64,000 nucleotides of DNA from Viscum album (lineage: Eukaryota > Streptophyta > Magnoliopsida > Santalales > Viscaceae), in NCBI GenBank assembly GCA_963277665.1, contig OY728123.1:632026915-632090914 (forward strand), in the 5' to 3' direction. Below the pieces are notes generated by a model. It searched no databases and was not told where the DNA came from. It was given only the letters and a program-made list of their open reading frames with translations. The position numbers and the translations under genes are program-made. Every line of letters begins with the position of its first letter. The stretch's first letter is position 1. Below, in pieces: positions 47,818 through 57,769 of the stretch.

Positions 47818-48491
47818 ATGCGTCCAGGTAGGTATCTAGCCATGATTACATTGTGTGATCATGAGGATGATATTACTAGTGATGAGGCATTATTATATGT
47901 TCTTATACCATAGATAAAACCTTTGGGTGGTTTACCATCTATACTACCACTCATTGAGAAACAACTAACACTGGAAGTACTAGATACAGATGTACGCAGG
48001 CTGAGTGAATTGAAGGGGTTTCAGAGGTAGTGACCTCTTAGGTTTCGAGGTGATCCAGTCCCCCAGGTGGATGAGAACTAGCTAGATGAATTCAATCATG
48101 TTTTCTTTCTTGTGAGTATGCATATATATCTGATAGTGTTCCTCTCAGTGAGTATTATTCATGGATCTTATGAGTGATTTTTGAGCTTAGTAACTCATTC
48201 ACACGATGAGACATCTCTCTCTTGGTCATACTTTGACTATATCTTCAGAGAAGAGTTATATCTATCCATATTGTGATTGGTATGCATACAAGAGCTCATG
48301 CATCTACAGTAGGGAAGTATGGCTGTGGTGGAGTAATCATAAAGGATTACTAATCTCTCACATTACTCCTTAGATATGGTGCGGGGTCAATTTTTCAAAG
48401 ATCAATCCTTTGAGCAAGGATTTCATCAGTACATTAGGTTTTCAGTGGTATACCTTTTCAATTCCACCTAATTTGGGGTTCTTTAGTGAGC
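47818..48491 (+). pseudogene. gag remnant of element F, N-terminal part (cut by element E)
   Basis: ATG at 47818 (MRPGRYLAM). Landmarks: ELKGFQR near 48008, LRFRGDPVPQVDEN near 48045 (the PPTFxGxxDPxxAExW region) and LDEFNHVF near 48085. Then YFDYIFREEL near 48230 and FEQGFHQYIRFS near 48410, which resemble the middle of the capsid region. Stops and shifts are present. The 5-bp target copy cttgg of E follows at 48492-48496. Confidence 0.65.
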
Positions 48492-48909
48492 CTTGGTGTA
48501 AAGACCCGTAAATTTCAAGGAATTTTTTTTCTTAATTTTCTTTGGAATTTTACAAGAGCGCAGTTTCTGACGGCACCTGATTCCGAGGCCCGGTGTGCCC
48601 GGAATCATTTTCCGAAGTTTGGCTCGGGTACGTTCAGTGAACGGACGAGCGGGTTTTTCTAACTTTTGAACCGGTGCCCAGAATCGAATTCTGAGGGCAC
48701 CGATGAAATCGCAGCGCCGGTATTCGCTTAGAAACGCCTCTTCCGGAGTTGCGTTTTCTCGGGTGTGGTTTTTAATTTTCGGGCTTAAAGTTAAGAAATA
48801 AAATAATTTTGCGACAACTTTATTTTATTTCACTTAAGCCACTTGGAAGCCACTTGAAGCCACTTAAAGGCGTCTTGAACTGAGTTGAACTGGATAGGAT
48901 GCTATCCGG

Positions 48910-48938
48910 AAATATCCTACCCCCTTGGTAGGATATTT
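48910..48938 (+). promoter_or_regulatory. 12-bp hairpin upstream of the E promoter
   Basis: Perfect arms AAATATCCTACC / GGTAGGATATTT with loop ccctt, immediately after a smaller ggatag…ctatcc inverted repeat. Identical at 53095-53123 in the 3' LTR. It lies in U3, so it would act as DNA or at the 3' end of the RNA. Role unknown. Confidence 0.55.
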
Positions 48939-49985
48939 GTGAGGTGGGGCCCGCACGAGCTCTGCCGTTTCTTTCCGCTAAGAAACGCACCCGTGAAAAC
49001 CCGTCTTAATGAAAGTCAACCGACGCGTTTTCTAAATTCTTAACAGACCATTTAATTGGGCTGTTTCTCTCGTGAATTGAATGGGTTGTTTCTTTCGTGA
49101 ATTAAATGGCCTGTTTCTTTCGTTGAATTAATTCAACGAATTAATTCAATCGTTTCTTAACCTATTTCGTGTGTTGGCATATTAATAAAATAAGACCAAC
49201 CCAAATCTTTGGAGAAGGTTTGAGAGGATTCTTGTTCTTCTTCTCCCTCGCGAAGAACACGAAGAACGCGAAGAACGCGAAGAACGTCGAACCCGGAAAT
49301 CGACGACGCTTCCGTCCGTGACGTTCTTCCACGCTCCGATCTCCGATCACCGACCGTTTGAGGTGAGTGATTTCAGATTTCCTCTCAAAAGTTCCTTTCT
49401 TTTGGTTTTTAACAAAACACAGATTTAAATATTAATAATTTAAATCTGTTGTTCTTGGTTCGTTGAGCTCGCCGACTCAACGCCGGATTCCGCGACGACG
49501 CGACGCCTCCCCGCGACGACGCGACGATCCCTCTCTTCTGCGACGATCCTTTCCGCGAAGGACGCCCGCGCGCGACGATCGACGAGGTAGGGATTTTATA
49601 ATTTTGGAATACCCCTCTTTATATTCCCATGAACGTTCTTTAAAAACTTAAGAGCCGGTTTCAAATGAACAATTTAATTTTATTAAAATTGTCGGTTCAT
49701 GTGTTGAACAATTTCTCCCATTGTTTTTATCTAACGCGGAGGGTGCGGGTCAAACGAACACGGCCCGGCAACCCTCCGCTGTTCTTCGTGTTTTGCGGAT
49801 TTGGCGGGCGACGACGGAACGTGCCGCAACAGGTGTTTGATGATCCCGCAGTAAAGAACGGAACCCGGGAGGAACAACGGCGCAGACGGGAAGGAAAACA
49901 GGTCACCGGAGCGACTCCGGCGGCCCGCGGAAGCCGGTGGTGGCGCGGGTCGCCGGCGCGGCGGCGCCGGCGGCTGGAGGCGGCG

Positions 49986-50060
49986 GCACCCCGCGGGTGT
50001 CCAGCGCGACACCCCGCGGGTGTCCAGGGCGACACCCCGCGGGTGCCGCGGGGGTGTCAC
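49986..50060 (+). repeat. GC-rich minisatellite in the E LTR (about 23-bp units)
   Basis: Units of caccccgcgggtgtccagcg, nearly palindromic at caccccgcgggtg. Three units here and six in the 3' LTR (54140-54295), which explains most of the length difference between the two LTRs. Confidence 0.75.
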
Positions 50061-50160
50061 GCAGGGTGGCGGCTTTCCCCCGCATCGGCCGCTCGGCCGC
50101 TCGGCCGAGCCGGGCCGGGCCAGGCCAACCGAGTCGGACCCGACCCGGTTCGGGCCAACC

Positions 50161-50216
50161 AGGGGGGGTCGGGCCGGGTCGGCCCGGGCCCGGACCCCCC
50201 CCCCCCCCCCCCCCCC
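50161..50216 (+). repeat. G-run cluster followed by a 22-base C homopolymer
   Basis: Runs of ggggggg, ggg, ggg and ggg within 30 bases, then 22 consecutive C (50195-50216). The 3' LTR has 16 C (54447-54462). The sequence could form G-quadruplex or i-motif structures, and exact length may be a sequencing problem. Confidence 0.7.
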
Positions 50217-50786
50217 GTCTTCGGATGGATTTTGTTCAAATGGTCGTATCTTGAGCTACGGGCCTCCAAACGACCCGCCGTCAGTGGCAACGCGATCCTT
50301 GGATCGAGACGGTCGTTTTGGTTTATCGCACTCAAAGTTTCGGAATACTTGGGGTTCGGCCGGGTTGGTTCGTACACGAAACCAACCGGGCCCTCGGAGC
50401 GGAAACACTCATATCTTGAGCTACGGACGTCCGATTGACATGCCGTCAGCTTTGTTGAATTCCTCTAAGTGAGACGGATCTTTTGGCATAATCCGCCCGA
50501 GGTTCGGACGCAGGTGGAGTGTGGTCGGGTTGGTTTTGCCTTAAAAACCAACCGGGCCCCTGGGACGAAAATGCCAATATCTCTCAGACCGGGCGTCCGA
50601 TTGACGCGCCGTCTGCGACGTTGAGTTCCTGTTGACGATACGGAACTTTTGGATACATCAACTTCGGACTTCGTGACAGTTGATGTATCAGCCTCTCGGC
50701 TCATGGAGCGGACCCTCCCGAACGAGCTCGCTGTGTGCGGGAACCCTAGTGCTGGCTGCGACTGCTACTTCGACAGCGACGACCGT

Positions 50787-50922
50787 GCAGAGATCCTCAG
50801 TGGACTGCGGCGACGACTGTGCAGAGATCCTCCGTGGACTCCGACGACGACCATGCAGAGATCCTCAGTGGACTGCGGCGACGACTGTGCAGAGATCCTC
50901 AGCGGACTGCGACGACTACTGC
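50787..50922 (+). repeat. 34-bp tandem repeat x4 in the E LTR
   Basis: Units start with gcagagatcctc at 50787, 50821, 50855 and 50889, a constant 34-bp step, about 90% alike. The same array is in the 3' LTR (about 55033-55168). The period is not a multiple of three, so the open frames across it are not coding evidence. Confidence 0.8.
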
Positions 50923-51852
50923 ACTCAGCGATCCTACGTGGATCAGGGCTTCAGGTCCTGCGTGGGCCCGATCCTGTGTGGGTCCGATCCTGTGTGGGTC
51001 ACTGCAGAGATTAGTTACCTATCGATCCTTCGTGGGTCCGACGACTTATATGGATCATGGATCATCTTTATCGTCATCCGAAGAAGTATACCTGTGTGAG
51101 CTGAATCTTCTGTTTTCCTCGATAGAGGTGGTGCGCTTGGTTGTAGCGGCAGATCCGCGATACTGGAGACGAGCGTACGGAGTACGGAGACCGAGTAGCC
51201 GGCTGAGACCTGAAGACTGCTCGACCGACTTGACTTGGAGTGAGTCGACTAGCCCAGTGGACGGAGCGCCCGGTATTTGGCGGCAGACCCACGGCGGACG
51301 GAGCGCCTGGTAGTTGGCAGCAGACCCGCGGTACTCGACTGGAGGAGTACCCATGTAGGCTATTTGGGTGAGCGCCCGGTATTTGGCAGCAGACCCTCAG
51401 CGGACGGAGCGCCCGGTAGTTGGCAGCAGACCCGCGGTACTCGACAGGAGGAGTACCTCAGCAGTCTTAGGTTAGTGAGAAGTACCTCAGAGTCGTGACA
51501 GGACCACTGTACACTTCAGAGATGGGGCTCTTCAGCAGTTATGTTTTTGATAATGAAAATCCTGGTTTGAGCTGAGTCAATGATCCTTGTGTTTCCTCTT
51601 GATTGAGATGGGTTATCTGATAATTTCGATATATGTATGGGCATATACCTATGAGAGTTATCTGTTGAGTTTTCCTGTGTGGATTACGTTTTCCTCTCCT
51701 TTGTGGATTGTGTTGAGTTATCCTTTGTGGATTTACTGTTTACTCTCCTTTGTGGATTGTGTTGTTCTATCCTGCGTGGGTATGCGTTTTGCTTTCCTTT
51801 GTGGACTGGGTTGTGCTAGGGCTCAGACGTTGGAGCCGATCGGGGAATTGAT

Positions 51853-51886
51853 GACTTAGGTATATGTATGGGCATATACCTAAGTC
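51853..51886 (+). promoter_or_regulatory. Perfect 14-bp hairpin in the E LTR
   Basis: Arms GACTTAGGTATATG / CATATACCTAAGTC with loop tatggg. Unchanged in the 3' LTR (56099-56132). A weaker relative (atatatgtatgggcatatac) is 225 bp upstream at about 51628. It lies near the 3' end of the putative intron. Function unknown. Confidence 0.65.
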
Positions 51887-52081
51887 GTTTCAGATGTTAC
51901 TTCGTGATTGTATCTCTCCTTCGTGGCTTATCCTTTGTGGATTTCGGGAGACCTTCGTGGGTCTCGGGGTCCCTACTGAGTAGCTTATACTCACCCCTGC
52001 ACGGGCTATGCCCGCACTTCGTGGTGTTGGTTGCAGATGACAGGCAGTGCTGATGGAGACCGAGTGTTCGAGGACTGGACG

Positions 52082-52160
52082 GTACCCGGAGGTGGACTAC
52101 ACGACGAGTCAGTACCCGGAGGTGGACTACACGACGAGTCAGTACCTGGAGGTGGACCAC
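52082..52160 (+). repeat. 30-bp tandem repeat x2.6 in the E LTR
   Basis: gtacccggaggtggactaca-type units start at 52082, 52112 and 52142, again at 56328-56406. They lie in the predicted second exon of the leader, so they would be in the mature RNA. Confidence 0.75.
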
Positions 52161-52532
52161 TGGGCAAGACGTGCTCGGAGCGGACGGCGGGACCCGAGGA
52201 GCATTGGAGCTATCTGTACCCACCCTTCAGGTGGGACTTCCAGAGGAAGGCTCGACGCTGCAGTTTTTCCTTCCAGTTGCTATTTTTCCTTTCAGTTGTA
52301 CTTTACAGTTGGGCTTGTATTTCCGGCCCCTTTTTACTTTCAGCACAGCTTGTACAGTTTTACTTAGTGTTTACTTTACCGCTTGCTTACTCTGTGGTGC
52401 TTGTTTACTTTTCAAAGGCAATGCCTTCCCTTTTTGTTGGGATTTACGCCTTGGTGTTAGTCGCCAGCCCCTGGCCTATGGAAGGCGGGCTTGGGGTAGT
52501 CACGGAACGGGCCCCGAGGACGGGTCGTGAAA

Positions 52533-52681
52533 AATTGGTATCAGAGGTGGTCCGGGCCACGACAGAGAAGGTCCAGGTGAGCACATGGGAGCGGAAGGCT
52601 CAGATGCGTGCTCAGTACCGCCTTGTATCCCTAGTTTGTGTTGAAGCTTTACGGGGACGTAAATTCCTGTGGTGGGAGTAA
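52533..52681 (+). pseudogene. Element E internal region: primer site, chromodomain tail and polypurine tract
   Basis: 149 bp. TGGTATCAGAG (52536-52546) is followed by a short inverted repeat (gtggtccgggccac), then 52580-52630 reads STWERKAQMRAQYRLVS, the end of a chromovirus chromodomain (compare the ESTxEQETQMREHY segment of F near 60565-60600). The last stretch ends in gtggtgggagtaa (52669-52681), the polypurine tract. Everything from gag to most of the chromodomain is missing, and the join falls near 52575. No protein function remains; the region only provides the two replication primers. It is not possible from one copy to say whether the deletion came before or after this insertion. Confidence 0.8.
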
Positions 52682-55600
52682 TGTAAAGACCCGTAAATTT
52701 CAAGGAAATTTTTTTCTTAATTTTCTTTGGAATTTTACAAGAGCGCAGTTTCTGACGGCATCTGATTCCGAGGCCCGGTGTTCCCGGAATCATTTTTCGA
52801 AGTTTGGCTCGGGTACGTTCAGTGAACGGACGAGCGGGTTTTTCTAACTTTTGAACCGGTGCCCGGAATCGAATTCTGAGGGCACCGATGAAATCGCAGC
52901 GCCGGTATTCTCTTAGAAACGCCTCTTCCGGAGTTGCGTTTGCTCGGGTGTGGTTTTTAATTTTCGGGCTTAAAGTTAAGAAATAAAATAATTTTGCGAC
53001 AACTTTATTTTATTTCACTTAAGCCACTTGGAAGCCACTTGAAGCCACTTAAAGGCGGCTTGAACTGAGTTGAACTGGATAGGATGCTATCCGGAAATAT
53101 CCTACCCCCTTGGTAGGATATTTGTGAGGTGGGTCCCACACGAGCTCCGCCGTTTCTTTCCGCTAAGAAACGCACCCGTAAAAACCCATCTTAATGAAAG
53201 TCAACCGACGCGTTTTCTAAATTCTTAACAGACCATTTAATTGGGATTTTTCTCTCGTGAATTGAATGGGTTGTTTCTTTCGTGAATTAAATGGCCTGTT
53301 TCTCTCGTTGAATTAATTAAACGAATTAATTCAATCGTTTCTTAACCTGTTTCATGTGTTGGCATATTAATAAAATAAGACCAACCCAAATCTTTGGAGA
53401 AGGTTTGAAAGGATTCTTGTTCTTCTTCTCCCTCGCGAAGAACACGAAGAACGCGAAGAACTCCGAACCCGGAAATCGACGACGCTTCCGTCCGTGACGT
53501 TCTTCCACGCTCCGATCTCCGATCACCGACCGTTTGAGGTGAGTGATTTCGGATTTCCTCTCAAAAGTTCCTTTCTTTTGGTTTTTAACGAAACACAGAT
53601 TTAAATATTAATAATTTAAATCTGTTGTTCTTGGTTCGTTGAGCTCTCCGACTCAACGCCGGATTCCGCGACGACGCGACGCCTCCCCGCGAAGACGCGA
53701 CGATCCCTCTCTTCTGCGACGATCCTTTCCGCGAAGGACGCCCGCGCGCGACGATCGACGAGGTAGGGATTTTATAATTTTGGAATACCCCTCTTTATAT
53801 TCCTGTGAACGTTCTTTAAAAACATAAGAGCCGGTTTCAAATGAACAATTTTATTTTATTAAAATTGTCGGTTCAGGTGTTGAACAATTTCTCCCGTTGT
53901 TTTTATCTAACGCGGAGGGTGCGGGTCAAACGAACACGGCCTGACAACCCTCCGTCGTTCTTCGTGTTTTGCGGATTTGTCGGGCGACGACGGAACGTGC
54001 CGCAACGGGTGTTTGATGATCCCGCAGTAAAGAACGGAACCCGGGAGGAACAACGGCGCAGACGGGAAGGAAAACGGGTCACCGGAGCGACTCCGGCGGC
54101 CCGCGGAAGCCGGTGGTGGCGTCGGCGGCCGGAGGCGGCGGCACCCCGCGGGTGTCTAGTGCGACACCCCGCGGGTGTCCAGCGCGACACCCCGCGGGTG
54201 TCCAGGGCGACACCCCGCGGGTGCCGCGGGGTTGTCACGCGGCACCCCGTGGGTGTCTGGCCGACACCCCGCGGGTGCCGCGGGGGTGTCACGCGGGGCG
54301 GCGGCTTTCCCCCGCGTCGGCCGCTCGGCCGCTCGGCCGAGCCGAGCCGGACCGGCCCTGGCCGGGCCGGGCCGGGCCAACCGAGTCGGACCCGACCCGG
54401 TTTGGGCCAACCAGGGGGGGTCGGGCCGGGTCGGCCCGGGCCCGGACCCCCCCCCCCCCCCCGTCTTCGGACGGATTTCGTTCAAATGGCCGTATCTTGA
54501 GCTACGGGCCTCCAAACAACCCGCCGTCAGTGGAAACACGATCCTTGGATCGAGACGGTCGTTTTGGTTTATCGCACTCAAAGTTTCGGAATACTTGGGG
54601 TTCGGCCGGGTTGGTTCGTACACGAAACCAACCGGGCCCTCGGAGCGGAAACGCTCATATCTTGAGCTACGGACGTCCGATTGACGTGCCGTCGGCTTTG
54701 TTGAATTCCTCTAAGTGAGAAGGATATTTTGGCATACTCCGCCCGAGGTTCGGACGCAGGTGGAGTGTGGTCGGGTTGGTTTTGCCTTAAAAACCAACCG
54801 GGCCCCTGGGACGAAAATGCCAATATCTCTCAGACCGGGCGTCCGATTGACGCGCCGTCTGCGACGTTGAGTTCCTGTTGACGATACGGAACTTTTGGAT
54901 ACATCAACTTCGGACTTCGTGACAGTTGATGTATCAGCCTCTCGGCTCATGGAGCGGACCCTCCCGAACGAGCTCGCTGTGTGCGGGAACCCCAGTGCTG
55001 GCTGCGACTGCTACTTCGACAGCGACGACCGTGCAGAGATCCTCAGTGGACTGCGGCGACGACTGTGCAGAGATCCTCCGTGGACTTCGACGACGACCGT
55101 CCAGAGATCCTCAGTGGACTGCGGCGATGACTGTGCAGAGATCCTCAGCGGACTGCGACGACTACTGCACTCAGCGATCCTACGTGGATCAGGGCTTCAG
55201 GTCCTGCGTGGGCCCGATCCTGTGTGGGTCTGATCCTGTGTGGGTCACTGCAGAGATTAGTTACCTATCGATCCTTCGTGGGTCCGACGACTTATATGGA
55301 TCATGGATCATCTTTATCGTCATCCGAAGAAGTATACCTGTGTGAGCTGAATCTTCTGTTTTCCTCGATAGAGGTGGTGCGCTTGGTTGTAGCGGCAGAT
55401 CCGCGATACTGGAGACGAGCGTACGGAGTACGGAGACCGTGTAGCCGGCTGAGACCTGAAGACTGCTCGACCGACTTGACTTGGAGTGAGTCGACTAGCC
55501 CAGTGGACGGAGCGCCCGGTATTTGGCGGCAGACCCACGGCGGACGGAGCGCCTGGTAGTTGGCAGCAGACCCGCGGTACTCGACTGGAGGAGTACCTCT

Positions 55601-56778
55601 GTAGGATATTTGGGTGAGCGCCCGGTATTTGGCAGCAGACCCTCAGCGGACGGAGCGCCCGGTAGTTGGCAGAAGACCCGCGGTACTCGATAGGAGGAGT
55701 ACCTCAGCAGTCTTAGGTTAGTGAGAAGTACCTTGGAGTCGTGACAGGACGACTGTACACTTCAGAGATGGGGCTCTTCAGCAGTTATGTTTTTGATAAT
55801 GAAAATCCTGGTTTGAGCTGAGTCAATGATCCTTGTGTTTCCTCTTGATTGAGATGGGTTATCTGATAATTTCGATATATGTATGGGCATATACCTATGA
55901 GAGTTATCTGTTGAGTTTTCCTATGTGGATTACGTTTTCCTCTCCTTTGTGGATTGTGTTGAGTTATCCTGTGTGGATTTACTGTTTACTCTCCTTTGTG
56001 GATTGTGTTGTTCTATCCTGCGTGGGTATGCGTTTTGCTTTCCTGTGTGGACTGGGTTGTGCTAGGGCTCGGACGTTGGAGCCGATCAGGGAATTGATGA
56101 CTTAGGTATATGTATGGGCATATACCTAAGTCGTGTCAGATGTTACTTCGTGATTGTATCTCTCCTTCATGGCTTATCCTTTGTGGATTTCGGGAGACCT
56201 TCGGGGGTCTCGGGGTCCCTACTGAGTAGCTTATACTCACCCCTGCACGGGCTATGCCCGCACTTCGTGGTGTTGGTTGCAGATGACAGGCAGTGCTGAT
56301 GGAGACCGAGTGTTCGAGGACTGGACGGTACCCGAAGGTGGACTACACGATGAGTCAGTACCCGGAGGTGGACTACACGACGAGTCAGTACCTGGAGGTG
56401 GACCACTGGGCGAGACGTGCTCGGAGCGGACGGCGGGACCCAAGGAGAATTGGAGCTATTTGTACCCACCCTTCAGGTGGGACTTCCAGAGGACGGCTCG
56501 ACGCTGCAGTTTTTCCTTTCAGTTGCTGTTTTTCCTTTCAGTTGTACTTTACAGTTGGGCTTGTATTTCCGGCCCCTTTTTACTTTCAGCACAGCTTGTA
56601 CAGTTTTACTTAGTGTTTACTTTACCGCTTTCTTACTCTGTGGTGCTTGTTTACTTTTCAAAGGCAATTCCTTCCCTTTTTGTTGGGATTTACGCCTTGG
56701 TGCTAGTCTCCAGCCCCTGGCCTATGGAAGGCGGGCTTGGGGTAGTCACGGCATGGGCCCCGAGGACGGGTCGTGACA
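52682..56778 (+). repeat. Element E, 3' LTR
   Basis: 4097 bp, collinear with the 5' LTR, ends TGACA. Differences are mostly scattered substitutions plus three extra minisatellite units and a shorter C run (16). All signals of the 5' LTR are repeated: hairpin 53095-53123, donor 53538/53539, hairpin 56099-56132, acceptor 56282. Confidence 0.92.
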
Positions 56779-56783
56779 CTTGG

Positions 56784-57450
56784 TAGTGGATAACTTTCTA
56801 GTAGAGTATGCACCGGCAGTGGGAGCTAGTAGTGGAAACCCAATAGCTTACACCTCAGTTTCAAGTAGCTGACGGTGGTCATGGGGATCCAAGTGTTTCA
56901 TATTCTTTAGGAGGCAATCCCGGGACATAGGTTCAGTAGTGTAGGGCTCTCAAGGTGGATTAGATTATCCAAGGGAGATTCATTGTATCTCTTATGATGG
57001 TAAAGTATGTATAGATTTGGATTGTCTAAACCATTATACAGTTGATCCTGTGTTTCTGTAAAGACTTCCAAGGCAAAGAAAAAGGTAGTATAAGGGTATC
57101 CCACAGGGTGGAAGACATGTAATAGGGGTCAGTAGGGTAGAAAAATCTGGTTGAAGGTTCGATCTATTGCCAATACCACCCTCTAGGGGGTCCATGTTGG
57201 GCTCAAGGAGCTAGTGGATAGGGGTGAGGCGAACTGAAAGATATGGGGGCCAATAACCCCAAGGATATAAGGATGATACAAGGTATGATATATGTATTTT
57301 ATACTTTATCTCTAGTATTGATAGACACAATTGAAATTCATTTTTTCCATGACACTTCTTTGGTTTGATAATCAGAGATTCCAATTGAGCCATTATCTCA
57401 GCCCTTGTGGTTGGAGACTCTAATAGGAAGTGACTCAATGATTTCACACA
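56784..57450 (+). pseudogene. gag remnant of element F, C-terminal part
   Basis: Resumes F after the second cttgg. Highly degraded. It contains a Cys-containing stretch CFCKDFQGKEKG near 57048-57085 that sits where a zinc knuckle is expected. No intact CCHC motif was found. The minus-strand frames at 56907-57104 and 57211-57447 are antisense and unsupported. Confidence 0.45.
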
Positions 57451-57459
57451 TGTGTTGAA

Positions 57460-57640
57460 AGTGTGATCTAATTCTTGGTGGTGAGAGTTTTCTATGTGAT
57501 CTCTTCATTATAGAAATGATTCTAGACAATTTCATCTTAGTTATGGACTATCTATCCATAGTTCATGCCAAGATTGACTATTTTAGGTGGAGGATGAAGT
57601 GTGTCCATAGTTACAAAATGAATTTTTCCTTTTTAGGTGA
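57460..57640 (+). pseudogene. Aspartic protease remnant of element F
   Basis: Only the end is readable: MILDNFILVMDYLSIVHAKI near 57515-57575, matching the conserved ILGMDWL…HA segment. The active-site triad was not identified. It lies just before RT. Confidence 0.55.
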
Positions 57641-57769
57641 AAATGAGACCTTGGTGGAGTAAGATGAGATCAGACATAGTAAATTGTAGCCGATTACTCA
57701 CCAGTTGGATATTATGAATCTTGGATTAGTGGATTCCTTGGGCTATCAGTTTTTTATAGTGGTGGTGGA

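Larger units (their letters stand above)
49363..52036 (+). other. Putative LTR leader intron of element E (5' LTR copy)
   Basis: Donor GAG|GTGAGTG and acceptor TTGGTTGCAG|ATGAC, with CTCACCCC 42 nt before the acceptor. 2674 bp here, and 2744 bp in the 3' LTR (53539-56282). Element F has the same two sites at matching positions of its LTR (61224 and 62994), despite low overall similarity. Splicing would remove the GC-rich repeats from the RNA leader. Confidence 0.5.
48497..52532 (+). repeat. Element E, 5' LTR
   Basis: 4036 bp. In order: a hairpin (48910-48938), TATA-like catattaataaaa near 49180, exon-like leader with gaagaacgc repeats (about 49255-49287), donor GAG|GTGAGTG at 49362/49363, GC-rich segment with minisatellite, G-rich run and 22-base C run (49980-50216), 34-bp repeats (50787-50922), repeated ggcagcagaccc…ggaggagtacc units (about 51280-51460), repeated cctttgtggatt units (about 51690-51800), long hairpin (51853-51886), CTCACCCC (51990), acceptor TTGCAG (52036), 30-bp repeats (52082-52160), end tcgtgaaa. 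The many long frames here are by-products of high GC; see the rejected list. Confidence 0.92.
48497..56778 (+). mobile_element. Element E: young minimal LTR retrotransposon, 4.0-4.1-kb LTRs and a 149-bp inside
   Basis: 5' LTR 48497-52532 (4036 bp) and 3' LTR 52682-56778 (4097 bp), TGTAAAGACC…GTCGTGACA (…TGAAA in the 5' copy). Exact target duplication cttgg (48492-48496, 56779-56783). A perfect 11-nt initiator-tRNA-Met primer site starts three bases after the 5' LTR, and a polypurine tract ends at the 3' LTR. The inside is 149 bp and keeps codons from the end of a chromodomain, so it descends from an autonomous chromovirus by deletion of nearly everything. LTRs differ by roughly 2-3% in the first 280 bp I compared, plus a repeat-number difference. 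It is GC- and CpG-rich, unlike its surroundings, hence much younger. Confidence 0.93.

Noticed and set aside
49665..50438. Long plus-strand frame (257 codons) and overlapping frames on both strands in the E LTR
   Set aside because: They arise from GC-rich tandem repeats with few stops. Frames are open on both strands at once, composition is Pro/Arg/Gly-rich, and the matching 3' LTR frames differ in length and phase because of repeat-number changes.
50649..51313. Open frames across the 34-bp repeats, present in both E LTRs
   Set aside because: The repeat step of 34 is not a multiple of three, so all three frames read similar peptides. Conservation between young LTRs is expected without selection.
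52031..52681. 216-codon frame spanning the end of the E 5' LTR and the internal region
   Set aside because: It joins non-coding LTR sequence to the chromodomain tail. Only the 17-codon tail (52580-52630) resembles a known protein.
48497..56778. The 4.1-kb duplication as an assembly artefact or plain tandem duplication
   Set aside because: The exact cttgg target copies, primer site after copy 1, polypurine tract before copy 2 and TG…CA ends are all as expected for an LTR pair.
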